DNA of 64,000 nt from Halomonas sp. (GTDB lineage Bacteria; Pseudomonadota; Gammaproteobacteria; Pseudomonadales; Halomonadaceae), in the NCBI RefSeq assembly GCF_017515565.1, contig NZ_JAFWFN010000049.1:144379-208378 (forward strand). The letters are read 5' to 3'. Below the pieces are notes generated by a model. The model did no database searches. It saw only the letters and a list, made by a program, of their open reading frames with translations, and was not told the DNA's origin. A program made the position numbers and the translations under genes. Shown one piece after another: positions 18,442 to 27,484 of the stretch (position 1 is the stretch's first letter; every line of letters starts with the position of its first letter).

Positions 18442-19479
18442 TTAACGACGCTGCAGTTGGTCAAGGAGGGCACCACCTGCAAAGTGGTTTTCCATCGCTT
18501 CTTCCCAGCTACCGAACACGTCTTCTACTTCAAACAGCTCGGTTTCGGGGAACTGGTCAGCAAACTCTGCTACCACGGTTTCGTTGTGAACCCGGTAGTT
18601 AAAGCCTGCCAACTGGCGCTGGGCATCTTCGCTGTACAAATACTCAAGGTAGCTCTGGGCCAAGTCGCTATTGCCGTTGCGTTCGGCGTTAGGACCTACC
18701 ACTGCTACTGGGAACTCGGCCAAGACGCTGACCGGCGGCACGATAACTTCGTAATCGTCGCTGCCGTATTCGCTACGGATGTTGTTCACTTCCGACTCGA
18801 AGCTGATCAGGACATCGCCGATACCGCGCTCGATAAAGCTAGTCGTAGCGCCACGACCGCCGGTATCAAAGACCGCTACGTTGCGCAGGAAGGTGCGCAT
18901 AAAGTCCTGGATTTGCTCTTCATCGCCATCAAATTCATTTTCAGCAAAGCCCCAGGCGGCTAAGTAGGTGTAGCGGCCATTACCGGAGGTTTTAGGGTTA
19001 GGGAAGACCATCTGAATGTCTTCCTTAACTAAATCATCCCAGCTTTCGATGCCTTTAGGGTTATCTTTGCGTACCAAAAACGCGGTGGTGGAGTAGTAAG
19101 GAGACGCGTTGTTTTCAAACGCCTCCTGCCAATCATCCGCGACTAAACCAGCATCAGCGAGCACTTGAACATCAGTTACCTGATTAAAGGTGACGACATC
19201 TGCACGCAGGCCCTGCAGGATGGCGCGCGCTTGCGCAGAAGAGCCACCGTGGGACTGGTTAATATCAATCTCCTCACCGTGCTCTTCTTGCCACCACGCT
19301 TGGAACTCAGGGTTGATAGCGCTGAAAAGTTCACGGGCGATATCGTAGGAGGAGTTCAGTAGCTCGCGCTCTTGGGCAGCCGCTGTACTGGATAAAGCGG
19401 CGCTGGCAACCGTTGCACCCAGTGCAATCGACAGCAGACTGCGGCGGAAAAGGGGGCGTGAAAATGTTGGCAAAGGCAT
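18442..19479 (-). CDS. cysP: Periplasmic sulfate/thiosulfate-binding protein
   Basis: Solute-binding protein of the importer, 345 residues. It has a cleavable signal peptide (to about SSTAAAQ) and the family blocks LLNSSYDIARELF, NQSHGGSSAQARAILQGLRADVVTFNQ, and KTSGNGRYTYLAAWGF, which bind the oxyanion through backbone amides. It could be named sbp or cysP; sequence alone does not decide which oxyanion is preferred. First gene of the operon; the region upstream (19480-19685) is shared with rpe. Confidence 0.9.
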   Translation of the reverse strand: MPLPTFSRPLFRRSLLSIALGATVASAALSSTAAAQERELLNSSYDIARELFSAINPEFQAWWQEEHGEEIDINQSHGGSSAQARAILQGLRADVVTFNQVTDVQVLADAGLVADDWQEAFENNASPYYSTTAFLVRKDNPKGIESWDDLVKEDIQMVFPNPKTSGNGRYTYLAAWGFAENEFDGDEEQIQDFMRTFLRNVAVFDTGGRGATTSFIERGIGDVLISFESEVNNIRSEYGSDDYEVIVPPVSVLAEFPVAVVGPNAERNGNSDLAQSYLEYLYSEDAQRQLAGFNYRVHNETVVAEFADQFPETELFEVEDVFGSWEEAMENHFAGGALLDQLQRR

Positions 19480-19562
19480 AGCAGGCTCCTTACATTCGGG
19501 GGCGATCTTGTCGCAATGGCACTAAGGTTATACCTGTGATTGTGGAATTACAATTGTGTTTT

Positions 19563-19581
19563 ATATTCTTTTTAAGAATAT
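19563..19581. promoter_or_regulatory. 8-bp palindrome between cysP and rpe
   Basis: ATATTCTT and AAGAATAT flank a TTT centre. It is 84 bp upstream of cysP in an AT-rich stretch that must hold the cys promoter. A CysB site is expected in this region in relatives, but I cannot match a specific CysB consensus, so the binding protein is open. Confidence 0.35.
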
Positions 19582-19685
19582 GAGTGTATGGCTTCGTGCA
19601 GCGTGTCCGTTCACCAAGATGGGGCTTCGTGGATGGCTCTGGTAAGATGTGCACCTACTTCCCCCTGGTAACCAAGGAACGCATT

Positions 19686-20387
19686 ATGTCCGCTGCGCAC
19701 GATTTTCTGATTGCCCCTTCGATTCTCTCCGCTAATTTTGCGCGGCTTGGCGAGGAGGTTGATAACGTGTTGGCCGCCGGTGCTGATATTGTTCACTTCG
19801 ACGTGATGGACAACCACTACGTACCCAACCTGACCATTGGCCCCATGGTGTGCAAAGCGCTTCGGCAGCACGGCGTTACCGCGCCCATTGATGTGCATCT
19901 AATGGTTAAGCCGGTTGACCGTATGATTGGCGACTTTATCGAGGCAGGGGCGAACTACATCACGTTTCACCCAGAGGCTTCTGAGCATATCGACCGGTCG
20001 CTGCAACTAATCCGTGACGGCGGTTGCAAAGCGGGGCTGGTGTTTAATCCAGCGACCCCGCTTTCGTACCTTGATTACGTGATGGACAAAATCGACATGG
20101 TTCTGCTGATGAGTGTTAACCCAGGCTTCGGCGGCCAGTCATTTATCCCTGGCACGCTGGATAAGCTGCGCGACGCGCGGGCACGTATAGATGCTTCTGG
20201 CCGACCGATCCGCTTAGAGATCGACGGTGGCGTAAAGGTAGATAACATTGCCGATATCGCCGCCGCCGGTGCCGATACCTTTGTCGCAGGCTCGGCCATT
20301 TTTAGTGCCCATCAAGCCAGCGACCCCTACGGTTACGACAGCGTTATTCAGCAGCTGCGTAACGAACTGGCCAAGGTGCAGGGTTAA
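19686..20387 (+). CDS. rpe: Ribulose-phosphate 3-epimerase
   Basis: Pentose-phosphate-pathway enzyme interconverting ribulose 5-phosphate and xylulose 5-phosphate. The TIM-barrel sequence shows [17 protein letters not shown], the metal-binding [15 protein letters not shown] and HLMV blocks, the SVNPGFGGQ phosphate loop, and LEIDGGV with the catalytic Asp. The ATG at 19686 is preceded by AAGGAA and gives the usual 233 residues; the frame is open further upstream but that part is not conserved. It is convergent with ndh. Confidence 0.93.
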   Translation: MSAAHDFLIAPSILSANFARLGEEVDNVLAAGADIVHFDVMDNHYVPNLTIGPMVCKALRQHGVTAPIDVHLMVKPVDRMIGDFIEAGANYITFHPEASEHIDRSLQLIRDGGCKAGLVFNPATPLSYLDYVMDKIDMVLLMSVNPGFGGQSFIPGTLDKLRDARARIDASGRPIRLEIDGGVKVDNIADIAAAGADTFVAGSAIFSAHQASDPYGYDSVIQQLRNELAKVQG

Positions 20388-20411
20388 AATGTGCAGGGCT
20401 AAAATAGCAGT

Positions 20412-21710
20412 TTAGTGCAGTTTCATGCGTGGTTTCAGGTAGCGGTTTAGCTTATCGACTAGCCAGGCAAGCCCGGTTTTGGGGGCGCCATGAATAGAGA
20501 GCTGGTGCATACGGTAAAGCGAAGCGTAGGCTTGGCGCGCCAGCCAGCCCTCTAGAAACAGTCCGCGAGAAGCGGAGCTGCGCATCAAGTTGCCTACCGC
20601 GTCATAGCGAGCCAGTGACACCAGCGAGCCGTGGTCGCGGTAAATAAACGGTTTCAGCGGCTTGCTCTCCAGCGCATTCACTAGATTTTTAGCCAGCAGC
20701 TTGGCTTGCTGGTGGGCTGCCTGGGCGCGGGGCGGCACGGTGCTATCCTCCCCTTGTGGGCAGCTGGCGCAATCGCCCATGGCAAAGATATTAGGGTCAT
20801 CAACGCTTTGTAGCGTCTGCGCCACCTGGATTTGATTCTTCTTATTAGCCGTCAAACCAATCTCTGCTAAAAAAGGTGGCGCTTTAATCCCCGCCGCCCA
20901 CACGTTTAGGTCGGTTTCGATGACCTCTCCATCACCGGTGATTAGCTGGTACTGCTGCGCCTGCTGAACAGTGGTGTCCACATGCACCTGTACTCCCATG
21001 CTCTCCAGCTCTTGCTGAACGGTGAGACCAATGCGCTCGGAAAGGGCAGGCAGTAAGCGGGGGGCGCCTTCGATTAGATGCACGCTGATATTCTGGTGGT
21101 CAAGAGCGGTAACGCCGTAGGCGTTGAGCAGGCGCGAGGCGTCTAACAGTTCGGCGGAAAGTTCTACGCCGGTAGCGCCGCCCCCCACGATGCCAATGGT
21201 TAATTGGGTATGTTGGCGTAGGGTGGGGTCGGTATAGCGTAAAAAGGTGTTAATCATGTGGTGCTGAAACGCCTTGGCCTGCTGGGGCGAGTCCATAAAG
21301 TGGCAGTGCTCTGCAACGCCTTCGGTGCCGAAATCGTTTGAAATGCTGCCGAGGGCTAGCACGAGGTAGTCGTAGGTAAGCTCCCGGGCGGGCAGTACTT
21401 CCTCACCGTCTTCGTCTAGAATCGGTGCTAGGTGAATGACTTTTTTCTCGCGATCAAGGCCATCCAATGAGCCGCGCTGGTAGCGGTAATGGTGGGCGGA
21501 GGAGTGTCCGCGGTAATCTACCTCATCCATGCTGGAGTTAAGCGCTCCGGTCGCCAATTCATGTAAAAGCGGCTTCCATACATGGGTGGCGTTGCGGTCC
21601 AACAGCACGACCTCCGCGCGCTTTTTTTTGCCTAGCGTCTGCCCAAGGCGTGTGGCAAGAGCCAACCCGCCCGCACCGCCACCAACGATCACAATTCTTG
21701 GAATGGCCAT
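20412..21710 (-). CDS. ndh: Type II NADH dehydrogenase
   Basis: Single-subunit, non-proton-pumping NADH:quinone oxidoreductase at the inner membrane. Two dinucleotide-binding folds are visible: FAD site IVGGGAGGLALATRLG at the N-terminus and NADH site GIVGGGATGVELSAELLD near residue 170; a third FAD-contact motif NIFAMGDCASCP follows near 310. The C-terminus is amphipathic and basic, as expected of the membrane-association helices. ATG at 21710 has GGAGAGCAG upstream. Alone on its strand between rpe and gph. Confidence 0.9.
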   Translation of the reverse strand: MAIPRIVIVGGGAGGLALATRLGQTLGKKKRAEVVLLDRNATHVWKPLLHELATGALNSSMDEVDYRGHSSAHHYRYQRGSLDGLDREKKVIHLAPILDEDGEEVLPARELTYDYLVLALGSISNDFGTEGVAEHCHFMDSPQQAKAFQHHMINTFLRYTDPTLRQHTQLTIGIVGGGATGVELSAELLDASRLLNAYGVTALDHQNISVHLIEGAPRLLPALSERIGLTVQQELESMGVQVHVDTTVQQAQQYQLITGDGEVIETDLNVWAAGIKAPPFLAEIGLTANKKNQIQVAQTLQSVDDPNIFAMGDCASCPQGEDSTVPPRAQAAHQQAKLLAKNLVNALESKPLKPFIYRDHGSLVSLARYDAVGNLMRSSASRGLFLEGWLARQAYASLYRMHQLSIHGAPKTGLAWLVDKLNRYLKPRMKLH

Positions 21711-21862
21711 TCTGCTCTCCTTGCAAATATAGCCTCAGCATAGAACCTTCTAGCCTGCCTGACGACGTGTAAAAACGATAAGATAATAAAAGTAATGGCT
21801 ATTACTTTGGCTTAGTCTTTGAGTTAGTAGCGCCTCATCGCGCCATATAGGAGAGCAGCAGC

Positions 21863-22531
21863 GTGCACACCATCTTGCAAGCAAAGCGGTTAATTGCATT
21901 TGATTTAGACGGCACTTTAATTGATTCAGTGCCGGATTTAACGGTAGCCGTACAAAAAGCGCTGAATGAGGTTGGCCTAGCAGCACCTAGTGAAGAGCAC
22001 GTGCGCGACTGGGTGGGTAACGGCGCGCCGGTATTGGTGGAACGGGCGCTAACCTGGGCGGTTGAACAGGCGCCAGATCAAGCCTTACAGGCCAACGCGT
22101 ATGACGCTTTTATGCATCACTACAGTGCAGCACCCAATGCGCTTACTCAGCTTTATCCAGGGGTGCAGCCGACACTAAATGCCTTGCACCAAAAGGGCTA
22201 TGCACTGGTGTTGATCACTAATAAACCCGAGCGTTTTATTGCGCCAATCTTAAGCCACTTCGAACTGCTGCCGTTGTTTACTCTTTGCCTGGGCGGTGAT
22301 TCGCTGGCCGAGAAAAAACCTAGCCCGGCGCCGCTGTTACACGCTGCACAAGCGCTGGATATTCCCCCTTCAGCCAGCGTGATGGTGGGGGACTCCCGTC
22401 ACGACATAGCGGCGGGCAAAGCCGCGGGCTTTACCACCGTGGCGCTGCCCTACGGCTATAACCACGGTGAGCCCATTGAGCAGAGCCAGCCTGATCTGTT
22501 AATTAGCTCGCTGCTGGCACTGACAGAGTAA
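21863..22531 (+). CDS. gph: Phosphoglycolate phosphatase
   Basis: HAD-family phosphatase of 222 residues that dephosphorylates 2-phosphoglycolate. Motif I is FDLDGTLIDSVPDL with the nucleophile Asp, motif II VLITNKP, the Lys of motif III in AEKKPSPAPLL, and motif IV VMVGDSRHDIAAG. A GTG start at 21863 is supported by TAGGAG 9-10 bases upstream. In many relatives rpe and gph are adjacent; here the convergent ndh lies between them. Confidence 0.9.
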   Translation: MHTILQAKRLIAFDLDGTLIDSVPDLTVAVQKALNEVGLAAPSEEHVRDWVGNGAPVLVERALTWAVEQAPDQALQANAYDAFMHHYSAAPNALTQLYPGVQPTLNALHQKGYALVLITNKPERFIAPILSHFELLPLFTLCLGGDSLAEKKPSPAPLLHAAQALDIPPSASVMVGDSRHDIAAGKAAGFTTVALPYGYNHGEPIEQSQPDLLISSLLALTE

Positions 22532-22584
22532 TCCTCGCTAGCTATTACGTATTTGCGGTTCGCTATTAATTCAAGGAGCGCTGG

Positions 22585-23499
22585 CTAGTCTGCACGGGCC
22601 CCGCCCAACCCTTCGTGAAGCTGCTCCACGTTATGGCGCAGCATGGCGGGGTAGTTGTAGGCAGGGCTGTCGCTTGCCCCCAGTGTATCCACATAAAGCG
22701 GGCCTTTAAGGCTTGCGTTCACCTCTCGGGCAAGGGCGTCCATATGAATACACGGCACCGTGCTTTCATAAAACAGTGCCTGTGGGCGTTTTTCCGCCAA
22801 ACGCATGCTCATTGACGCCATTGCCTCGGCGCTACCAAAGGTTTCATGGTTTACGCCCCAAATAGCGGTGTACTCAAACTCATAGGCGCGCGCGAAATAG
22901 CTCATGCCTGCCTCACTGGTCACCAGTAGGCGATTGGTCTGAGGTATGCCTTGCAGGCGCTCTAATAGTGTCCGATCCAGCTTCGCTAGCGCCTCATGGG
23001 CCTCTGTGGCTCGGGTGTTGAAGGCTTCGGCTTTCTCGGGGTAGTGCTCGCTTAGGGTTTGCGCAATCACGTCGATATAAGCGGCGGCCCCTTTAGGGTC
23101 CATCCACATATGGGGGTCAGGGTTGCCTTTAAACTGCCCTGTTGAAATAGGCAGCGGCGCATAGTCAGCGTTTTCGGCAAGGGCGGTCAGGGTAAGGCTG
23201 TCTCGGGCCATCGCTTCCACATGGCGCATCCAAGGCTCTAAGCCAAAACCGTTGTAAAACATGATATCCGCTTCTTCAATGGCCAGCACATTGGGGGGCG
23301 TTAACTCCCAGCGGTGGACATCTTTCCCCGTTGGCACAAGGTTGGTAATCGTGATGTCGCTGCCCGCTACCCGCTTAACCAGGTCTTCGATTACGCTAAA
23401 TGAAGTAATTATCTTGAAGGAGCTAGTGCCAAACGCCTGCGGAGCGTTCAGTGCGGTTACTAATAAGAGCGTGATTATCCAGGGTGCTCGTTTATCCAT
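22585..23499 (-). CDS. Metal ABC transporter substrate-binding protein (TroA/ZnuA superfamily)
   Basis: Periplasmic metal-binding protein of 304 residues with a signal peptide (to about NAPQAFG). Probable metal ligands are His in GKDVHRWELTP, His in DPHMWMDPK, Glu in FYESTVP and Asp in VDTLGASDS; a His-His-Glu-Asp set is typical of manganese (or iron) rather than zinc binders. There is no His-rich loop. AGGAG precedes the ATG by 6 bases. No permease or ATPase gene is next to it, so it is an orphan within the window and may serve a transporter encoded elsewhere. Confidence 0.85.
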   Translation of the reverse strand: MDKRAPWIITLLLVTALNAPQAFGTSSFKIITSFSVIEDLVKRVAGSDITITNLVPTGKDVHRWELTPPNVLAIEEADIMFYNGFGLEPWMRHVEAMARDSLTLTALAENADYAPLPISTGQFKGNPDPHMWMDPKGAAAYIDVIAQTLSEHYPEKAEAFNTRATEAHEALAKLDRTLLERLQGIPQTNRLLVTSEAGMSYFARAYEFEYTAIWGVNHETFGSAEAMASMSMRLAEKRPQALFYESTVPCIHMDALAREVNASLKGPLYVDTLGASDSPAYNYPAMLRHNVEQLHEGLGGARAD

Positions 23500-23854
23500 G
23501 TCACGCTCCTAACCTATTAAAAAGACAGCCGATAATAAAGATTACCCACATACGTTGCCAGTAACATTGCACCCGGGTGCTGTTTGGCAGCGTGCCGCAT
23601 TGCATCAGTCTAACGCCTTGGTTTCGCTAACGTGGGTTAACCTCTATGCTTTAAAACGTCGCTGAGCAACACTACGACCAGCAAAGTGGCCGCTCGTTGC
23701 AACCGGACGGATTATTAGTTCCATGCCAATAATAGAGGCCTGCTTTTACAGTGACAAAAGGCACCAAGCTGTAAGGTGTTTAAAGCTATTTGATTTATAC
23801 AGCGCTAGATGCTGCTGCATCCTCTTCAGGTCATCGCCGAGTGTTTTTAGAAGA
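23500..23854. other. Intergenic region with a perfect 12-bp palindrome
   Basis: 355 bp without a gene between the start of the metal-binding protein and the end of the LysR gene. It holds the promoter of the former and a palindrome GCACCCGGGTGC at 23569-23580. I see no tRNA, no clear Zur/Mur/Fur box, and no strong terminator. Confidence 0.4.
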
Positions 23855-24769
23855 TTACCGTTTGTTATGAATAAGGGTTAGCGTACGCGAGATATTGCTA
23901 AGCTCTGATAAAAGATAGGTATACATAGCATCTGCAGCAGGAGTGAGGCTTCGTCCAGCATGTTTCAGTAACCCAATTCGTCGTTCGAGATAGGGTTGAG
24001 CTAGTGGGATAAAGCGTAGCCGCTGATGCTCTTCCTGAAACGCCAACCGGGGCAATGTCGTCACACCTATACCGGCTTCTAGCATGGCAGTGAGCGAAAT
24101 CATGTTGGAAATATACAGCGTGCTATGGGTTAAAAGTTCCGCGGCTGGCGATCCCTCAAGCAGGCGCGAGGTGCCATTGCGGATCAGTGTATAGGGCTTG
24201 AGCGCCTGCCAATGCAACGCACTCTGCTGGGCTAGCGGATGGTCATCACGACACACCACGCCAATATCATCGTTCAGTAGCGCATCGAAGCTGAGGGTGT
24301 CGTCGGGCAGCCATAGGCTGGTGATGCCAAGTTCAACCTCGCCTTTCAACACCATCTCATTGACCCGCTCGGAGTGACCGTCCTGCAAGCTGATATCAAT
24401 ACCGGGATAAGCCTTCAGAAATCCAACTAATAATGTGGGCATAAGACGGCTGGCGACCGATGGCACTGCAGCAATATCAACCCGCCCACGCTGGTGATGT
24501 GCGATGGCCAGCGCATCGCGACATACTCGGTCGTGATGGGCCACCAATTCGCGAAAGCGTGGTTCACACCAGCGGCCAAAGGGCGTTAACAGAGCTTTGC
24601 CACCACCTTTCTCAAACAGCGGTTGGCCAAGGCGCTCTTCGAGGTCGCGTACTGCCATAGAAATGGCTGGCTGACTGCGATGCAACTGCTTGGCTGCGGC
24701 GTGAAAGCCACCCGAATCAAGGATCGCTAGTACATAGCGTAAAGGTGCCAGTTTCAGCTCGGGAAGCAT
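23855..24769 (-). CDS. LysR-family transcriptional regulator
   Basis: 304-residue activator/repressor. The N-terminal winged helix-turn-helix is typical (LRYVLAILDSGGFHAAAKQLHRSQPAISMAVRDLEERLGQPLFEK block, about residues 10-60), followed by a linker helix and a periplasmic-binding-protein-like effector domain. It is divergent from the aldehyde dehydrogenase gene that heads the catabolic operon, so it most likely controls that operon in response to its substrate. That is inferred from gene arrangement. Confidence 0.88.
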   Translation of the reverse strand: MLPELKLAPLRYVLAILDSGGFHAAAKQLHRSQPAISMAVRDLEERLGQPLFEKGGGKALLTPFGRWCEPRFRELVAHHDRVCRDALAIAHHQRGRVDIAAVPSVASRLMPTLLVGFLKAYPGIDISLQDGHSERVNEMVLKGEVELGITSLWLPDDTLSFDALLNDDIGVVCRDDHPLAQQSALHWQALKPYTLIRNGTSRLLEGSPAAELLTHSTLYISNMISLTAMLEAGIGVTTLPRLAFQEEHQRLRFIPLAQPYLERRIGLLKHAGRSLTPAADAMYTYLLSELSNISRTLTLIHNKR

Positions 24770-24792
24770 GGTCAGTGTTTCATCTCGTTATA

Positions 24793-24831
24793 GTGGTAAG
24801 TTTTGATAGTAAGTTTTGGTGGTAAGTTTTA
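24793..24831. repeat. Three 13-bp tandem repeats in the LysR/operon promoter region
   Basis: GTAAGTTTT occurs at 24796-24804, 24809-24817 and 24822-24830, one copy every 13 bp, with similar flanking bases (GG/TGGT). The repeats lie about 25-60 bp upstream of the LysR start and 100 bp upstream of the aldehyde dehydrogenase. They may be regulator half-sites or only slippage products. Confidence 0.6.
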
Positions 24832-24928
24832 TTGATCATTTTATCTGAATTATTGATTATCCTTATCTTCCCGCCTTCTCTAGCATGTCGTCAACAGTCC
24901 GTTATCAATGCCATAAAAAGAGGTCGCT

Positions 24929-26368
24929 ATGCCATCCCTCCACGCGCTCTATATCAACGGCCAATGGGTCGACAGCGAAAGCCACATTACCAACTCCAAT
25001 CCCTCGGACCTTGCTGATGTGATTGGTGAGTATTCCCAAGCGAGCGCTGCCCAGGTTAAAGAGGCAATCAGTGCAGCGCGCCTGGGCCAGCGTGAGTGGG
25101 CCAAAACCGGGCTGGAGCAGCGCTACGGCATCTTGATGGCGATTGGCGATGAGCTGATGGCGCGCAAGGAAGAGTTGGGCCGTCTGCTGTCTCGCGAAGA
25201 AGGCAAACCGCTGGCAGAAGGTATGGGTGAAGTGGCGCGTTCGGCGCAGTTCTTCCACTACTACGCTGCTGAAGTGCTACGCCAGTTGGATGAGCGAGTA
25301 GACTCCGTGCGCCCTGGCGTTGAAGTTGATACCCGCCGGGAACCAGTGGGCGTGGTGGGCATCATCAGCCCGTGGAACTTCCCGATGGCTACCGCGGTAT
25401 GGAAGATCGCCCCGGCACTGGCCTTTGGTAACGCGGTAATTTTCAAACCTGCCAACCTGGTGCCTGCCAGCGCCTGGGCCTTGACCGAAATCATCAGTCG
25501 CCAGGCCTTGCCCGCGGGTACCTTTAACCTACTGATGGGCAGCGGCGGCAGCGTCGGCGAAGCGCTGATCACCAGCCCCGCGATTAATGCACTGACCTTT
25601 ACTGGCTCGCTGGAAGTGGGACGCCGTGTTGCCGCTGCTACCGCCGGTAACCTGGTTAAATGCCAGCTGGAAATGGGCTCCAAGAACGCCCTGATCGTCG
25701 CTGAAGATGCGAATTTGGATCTAGCGGTGGAAGCAGCCTTCAACGGCGCTTATTCCGGTACCGGACAGAAGTGCACGGCGTCTTCTCGATTGATTGTTCA
25801 TGAAGCCGTCCACGATGCGTTTGTGGACAAGCTGACCGCGCGGCTAGCGAAAGCTAAAGTCGGGCCAGCGCTGGAAGAGGGTGTGCAGATTGGCCCCGTC
25901 GCCGATGCCCGTCAGTTGGAGTCCAACCTGAACTGGATTGAACGTGGCAAAGCTGATGGCGCCAAACTGGTGTTCGGCGGCGAACGGGTAAGTTGTGCCA
26001 GCGAAGGCTACTTTATGGCCCCCACGCTGTTTGTTGAGACCTCCAATGAGATGGCCATCAACCGCGAAGAGGTTTTCGGCCCAATAGCCTGTGTGATCAA
26101 GGTCGCCGATATGGATGAAGCCATCGCTACCCTGAACGATACTAACTTCGGCCTGACGGCGGGCATTATTACCGACTCCCTGGCGCTGGCGACTCGCTTC
26201 AAAGCTGAAGCTGAGACAGGTTGTGTGATGGTCAACCTGGCAACCGCTGGCACTGATTACCATGTACCGTTTGGCGGTCGCAAAGACTCCAGCTTCGGCC
26301 CGCGTGAACAAGGGCGCTATGCGCGTGAGTTCTACACTGTGGTCAAAACCTGTTACGTCAAGGCGTAA
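24929..26368 (+). CDS. NAD(P)-dependent aldehyde dehydrogenase (ketoglutarate-semialdehyde-type)
   Basis: Soluble 479-residue aldehyde dehydrogenase. Asn150 (ISPWNFP), Glu248 (LEMGSKN) and the nucleophile Cys282 (GTGQKCTASS) are in place, as is the coenzyme loop FTGSLEVG. The N-terminal NPSDLADVIGEYSQAS resembles alpha-ketoglutarate-semialdehyde dehydrogenases, so a semialdehyde substrate is likely but not proven. AGAGG lies upstream of the ATG. First gene of the operon, divergent from the LysR gene; 10 bp separate it from the M19-type gene, whose ribosome site overlaps its stop. Confidence 0.85.
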   Translation: MPSLHALYINGQWVDSESHITNSNPSDLADVIGEYSQASAAQVKEAISAARLGQREWAKTGLEQRYGILMAIGDELMARKEELGRLLSREEGKPLAEGMGEVARSAQFFHYYAAEVLRQLDERVDSVRPGVEVDTRREPVGVVGIISPWNFPMATAVWKIAPALAFGNAVIFKPANLVPASAWALTEIISRQALPAGTFNLLMGSGGSVGEALITSPAINALTFTGSLEVGRRVAAATAGNLVKCQLEMGSKNALIVAEDANLDLAVEAAFNGAYSGTGQKCTASSRLIVHEAVHDAFVDKLTARLAKAKVGPALEEGVQIGPVADARQLESNLNWIERGKADGAKLVFGGERVSCASEGYFMAPTLFVETSNEMAINREEVFGPIACVIKVADMDEAIATLNDTNFGLTAGIITDSLALATRFKAEAETGCVMVNLATAGTDYHVPFGGRKDSSFGPREQGRYAREFYTVVKTCYVKA

Positions 26369-26378
26369 GGAGCGGGCT

Positions 26379-27371
26379 ATGTCCAAGCAGATGCTGACCG
26401 TTGATGGGCTCCAGTACTCCAACTGGTCCCGGGAGATTTTCGAACAGATGCGCGAGGGCGGCGTGGACGCCGTCCACGCCACCCTGGTGTACCACGAGAC
26501 GCTACGTGAAACCCTGACCCGCATCGGCGAGTGGAACCGCCGGTTTGAAGCCCATAGCGACTTGATCATGCCGGTGCATGCGCCGGGCGATATCGAACGC
26601 GCCCAGAAGGCGGGCAAGGTAGGCATCTTCTTCGGCGCCCAGAACTGCTCGCCGATTGAAGACGATATCGACATGGTCGCAGTGCTGCGCCAGCTGGGCC
26701 TTCTGATCATGCAGCTCACCTATAACAACCAGAGCCTGTTGGCGTGTGGTTGTTATGAGAGCGAGGACAGCGGTATTACTCGCTTTGGTCGCCAGGTGAT
26801 TCGCGAGATGAACCGGGTCGGCATGGTGATTGATATGTCCCACAGCGGCGAACGCTCGACGCTTGAGGCGATCGAGACTTCCGAGCGCCCGGTGATCATC
26901 TCCCACGCTAACCCGAGCTTTTTCCACGACGCCAAGCGCAACAAGTCTGACAAGGTGCTCAAGGCGATTGCCGAAAATGACGGACTACTGGGCTTTTCGG
27001 CCTATCCATTCCATCTCAAAAACGGCCCAGACTGCACCCTGGAAGATTATTGCGACATGATTGCCCGTACGGTGGACATGATGGGTATTGAACACGTCGG
27101 CCTGGGGACTGACTTATGCCAGAACCAGCCGACCACAGTGCTGGAATGGATGCGCAATGGCCGCTGGTCAAAAGAGATGGATTACGGTGAAGGTAGTGCC
27201 AACAATGCCGGCTGGCCAAAGCCACTGGCTTGGCTGCGCGATAGCCGAGACTTTCCCAACCTGATTGATGGGTTGCTTGCCAAAGGGTTTGGCGAAGAAG
27301 AGGTCGCTCGCATTATGGGGCGCAACTGGGTCGAATTGCTGGAGCGCACGACAACCCGTGGTGGTGATTGA
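26379..27371 (+). CDS. M19 (membrane dipeptidase-like) family protein lacking the HxD motif
   Basis: A 330-residue amidohydrolase-fold protein related to renal dipeptidase: ACGCYESEDSGITRFGRQ, MVIDMSHSG, VIISHANPS and HVGLGTDL align with the family, keeping several metal-binding His/Asp residues. The N-terminal His-x-Asp metal motif of true dipeptidases is replaced by Leu-Gln-Tyr at residues 11-13 (TVDGLQYSNW). From memory, a similar non-canonical M19 protein is linked to glycine betaine catabolism in Pseudomonas. So it may act on a betaine-derived compound or use a single metal. AAGGAG is 6 bases before the ATG at 26379. Confidence 0.82.
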   Translation: MSKQMLTVDGLQYSNWSREIFEQMREGGVDAVHATLVYHETLRETLTRIGEWNRRFEAHSDLIMPVHAPGDIERAQKAGKVGIFFGAQNCSPIEDDIDMVAVLRQLGLLIMQLTYNNQSLLACGCYESEDSGITRFGRQVIREMNRVGMVIDMSHSGERSTLEAIETSERPVIISHANPSFFHDAKRNKSDKVLKAIAENDGLLGFSAYPFHLKNGPDCTLEDYCDMIARTVDMMGIEHVGLGTDLCQNQPTTVLEWMRNGRWSKEMDYGEGSANNAGWPKPLAWLRDSRDFPNLIDGLLAKGFGEEEVARIMGRNWVELLERTTTRGGD

Positions 27372-27484
27372 GCACGCCAGGACGCACTGCCCATCCGCCG
27401 TGCGTTGCCCGCAATAGCTAATATCCACAACAAGCAGTATTCGCAACAACTAATACCCACAATAATCAATAATGAGGTTTCCCC

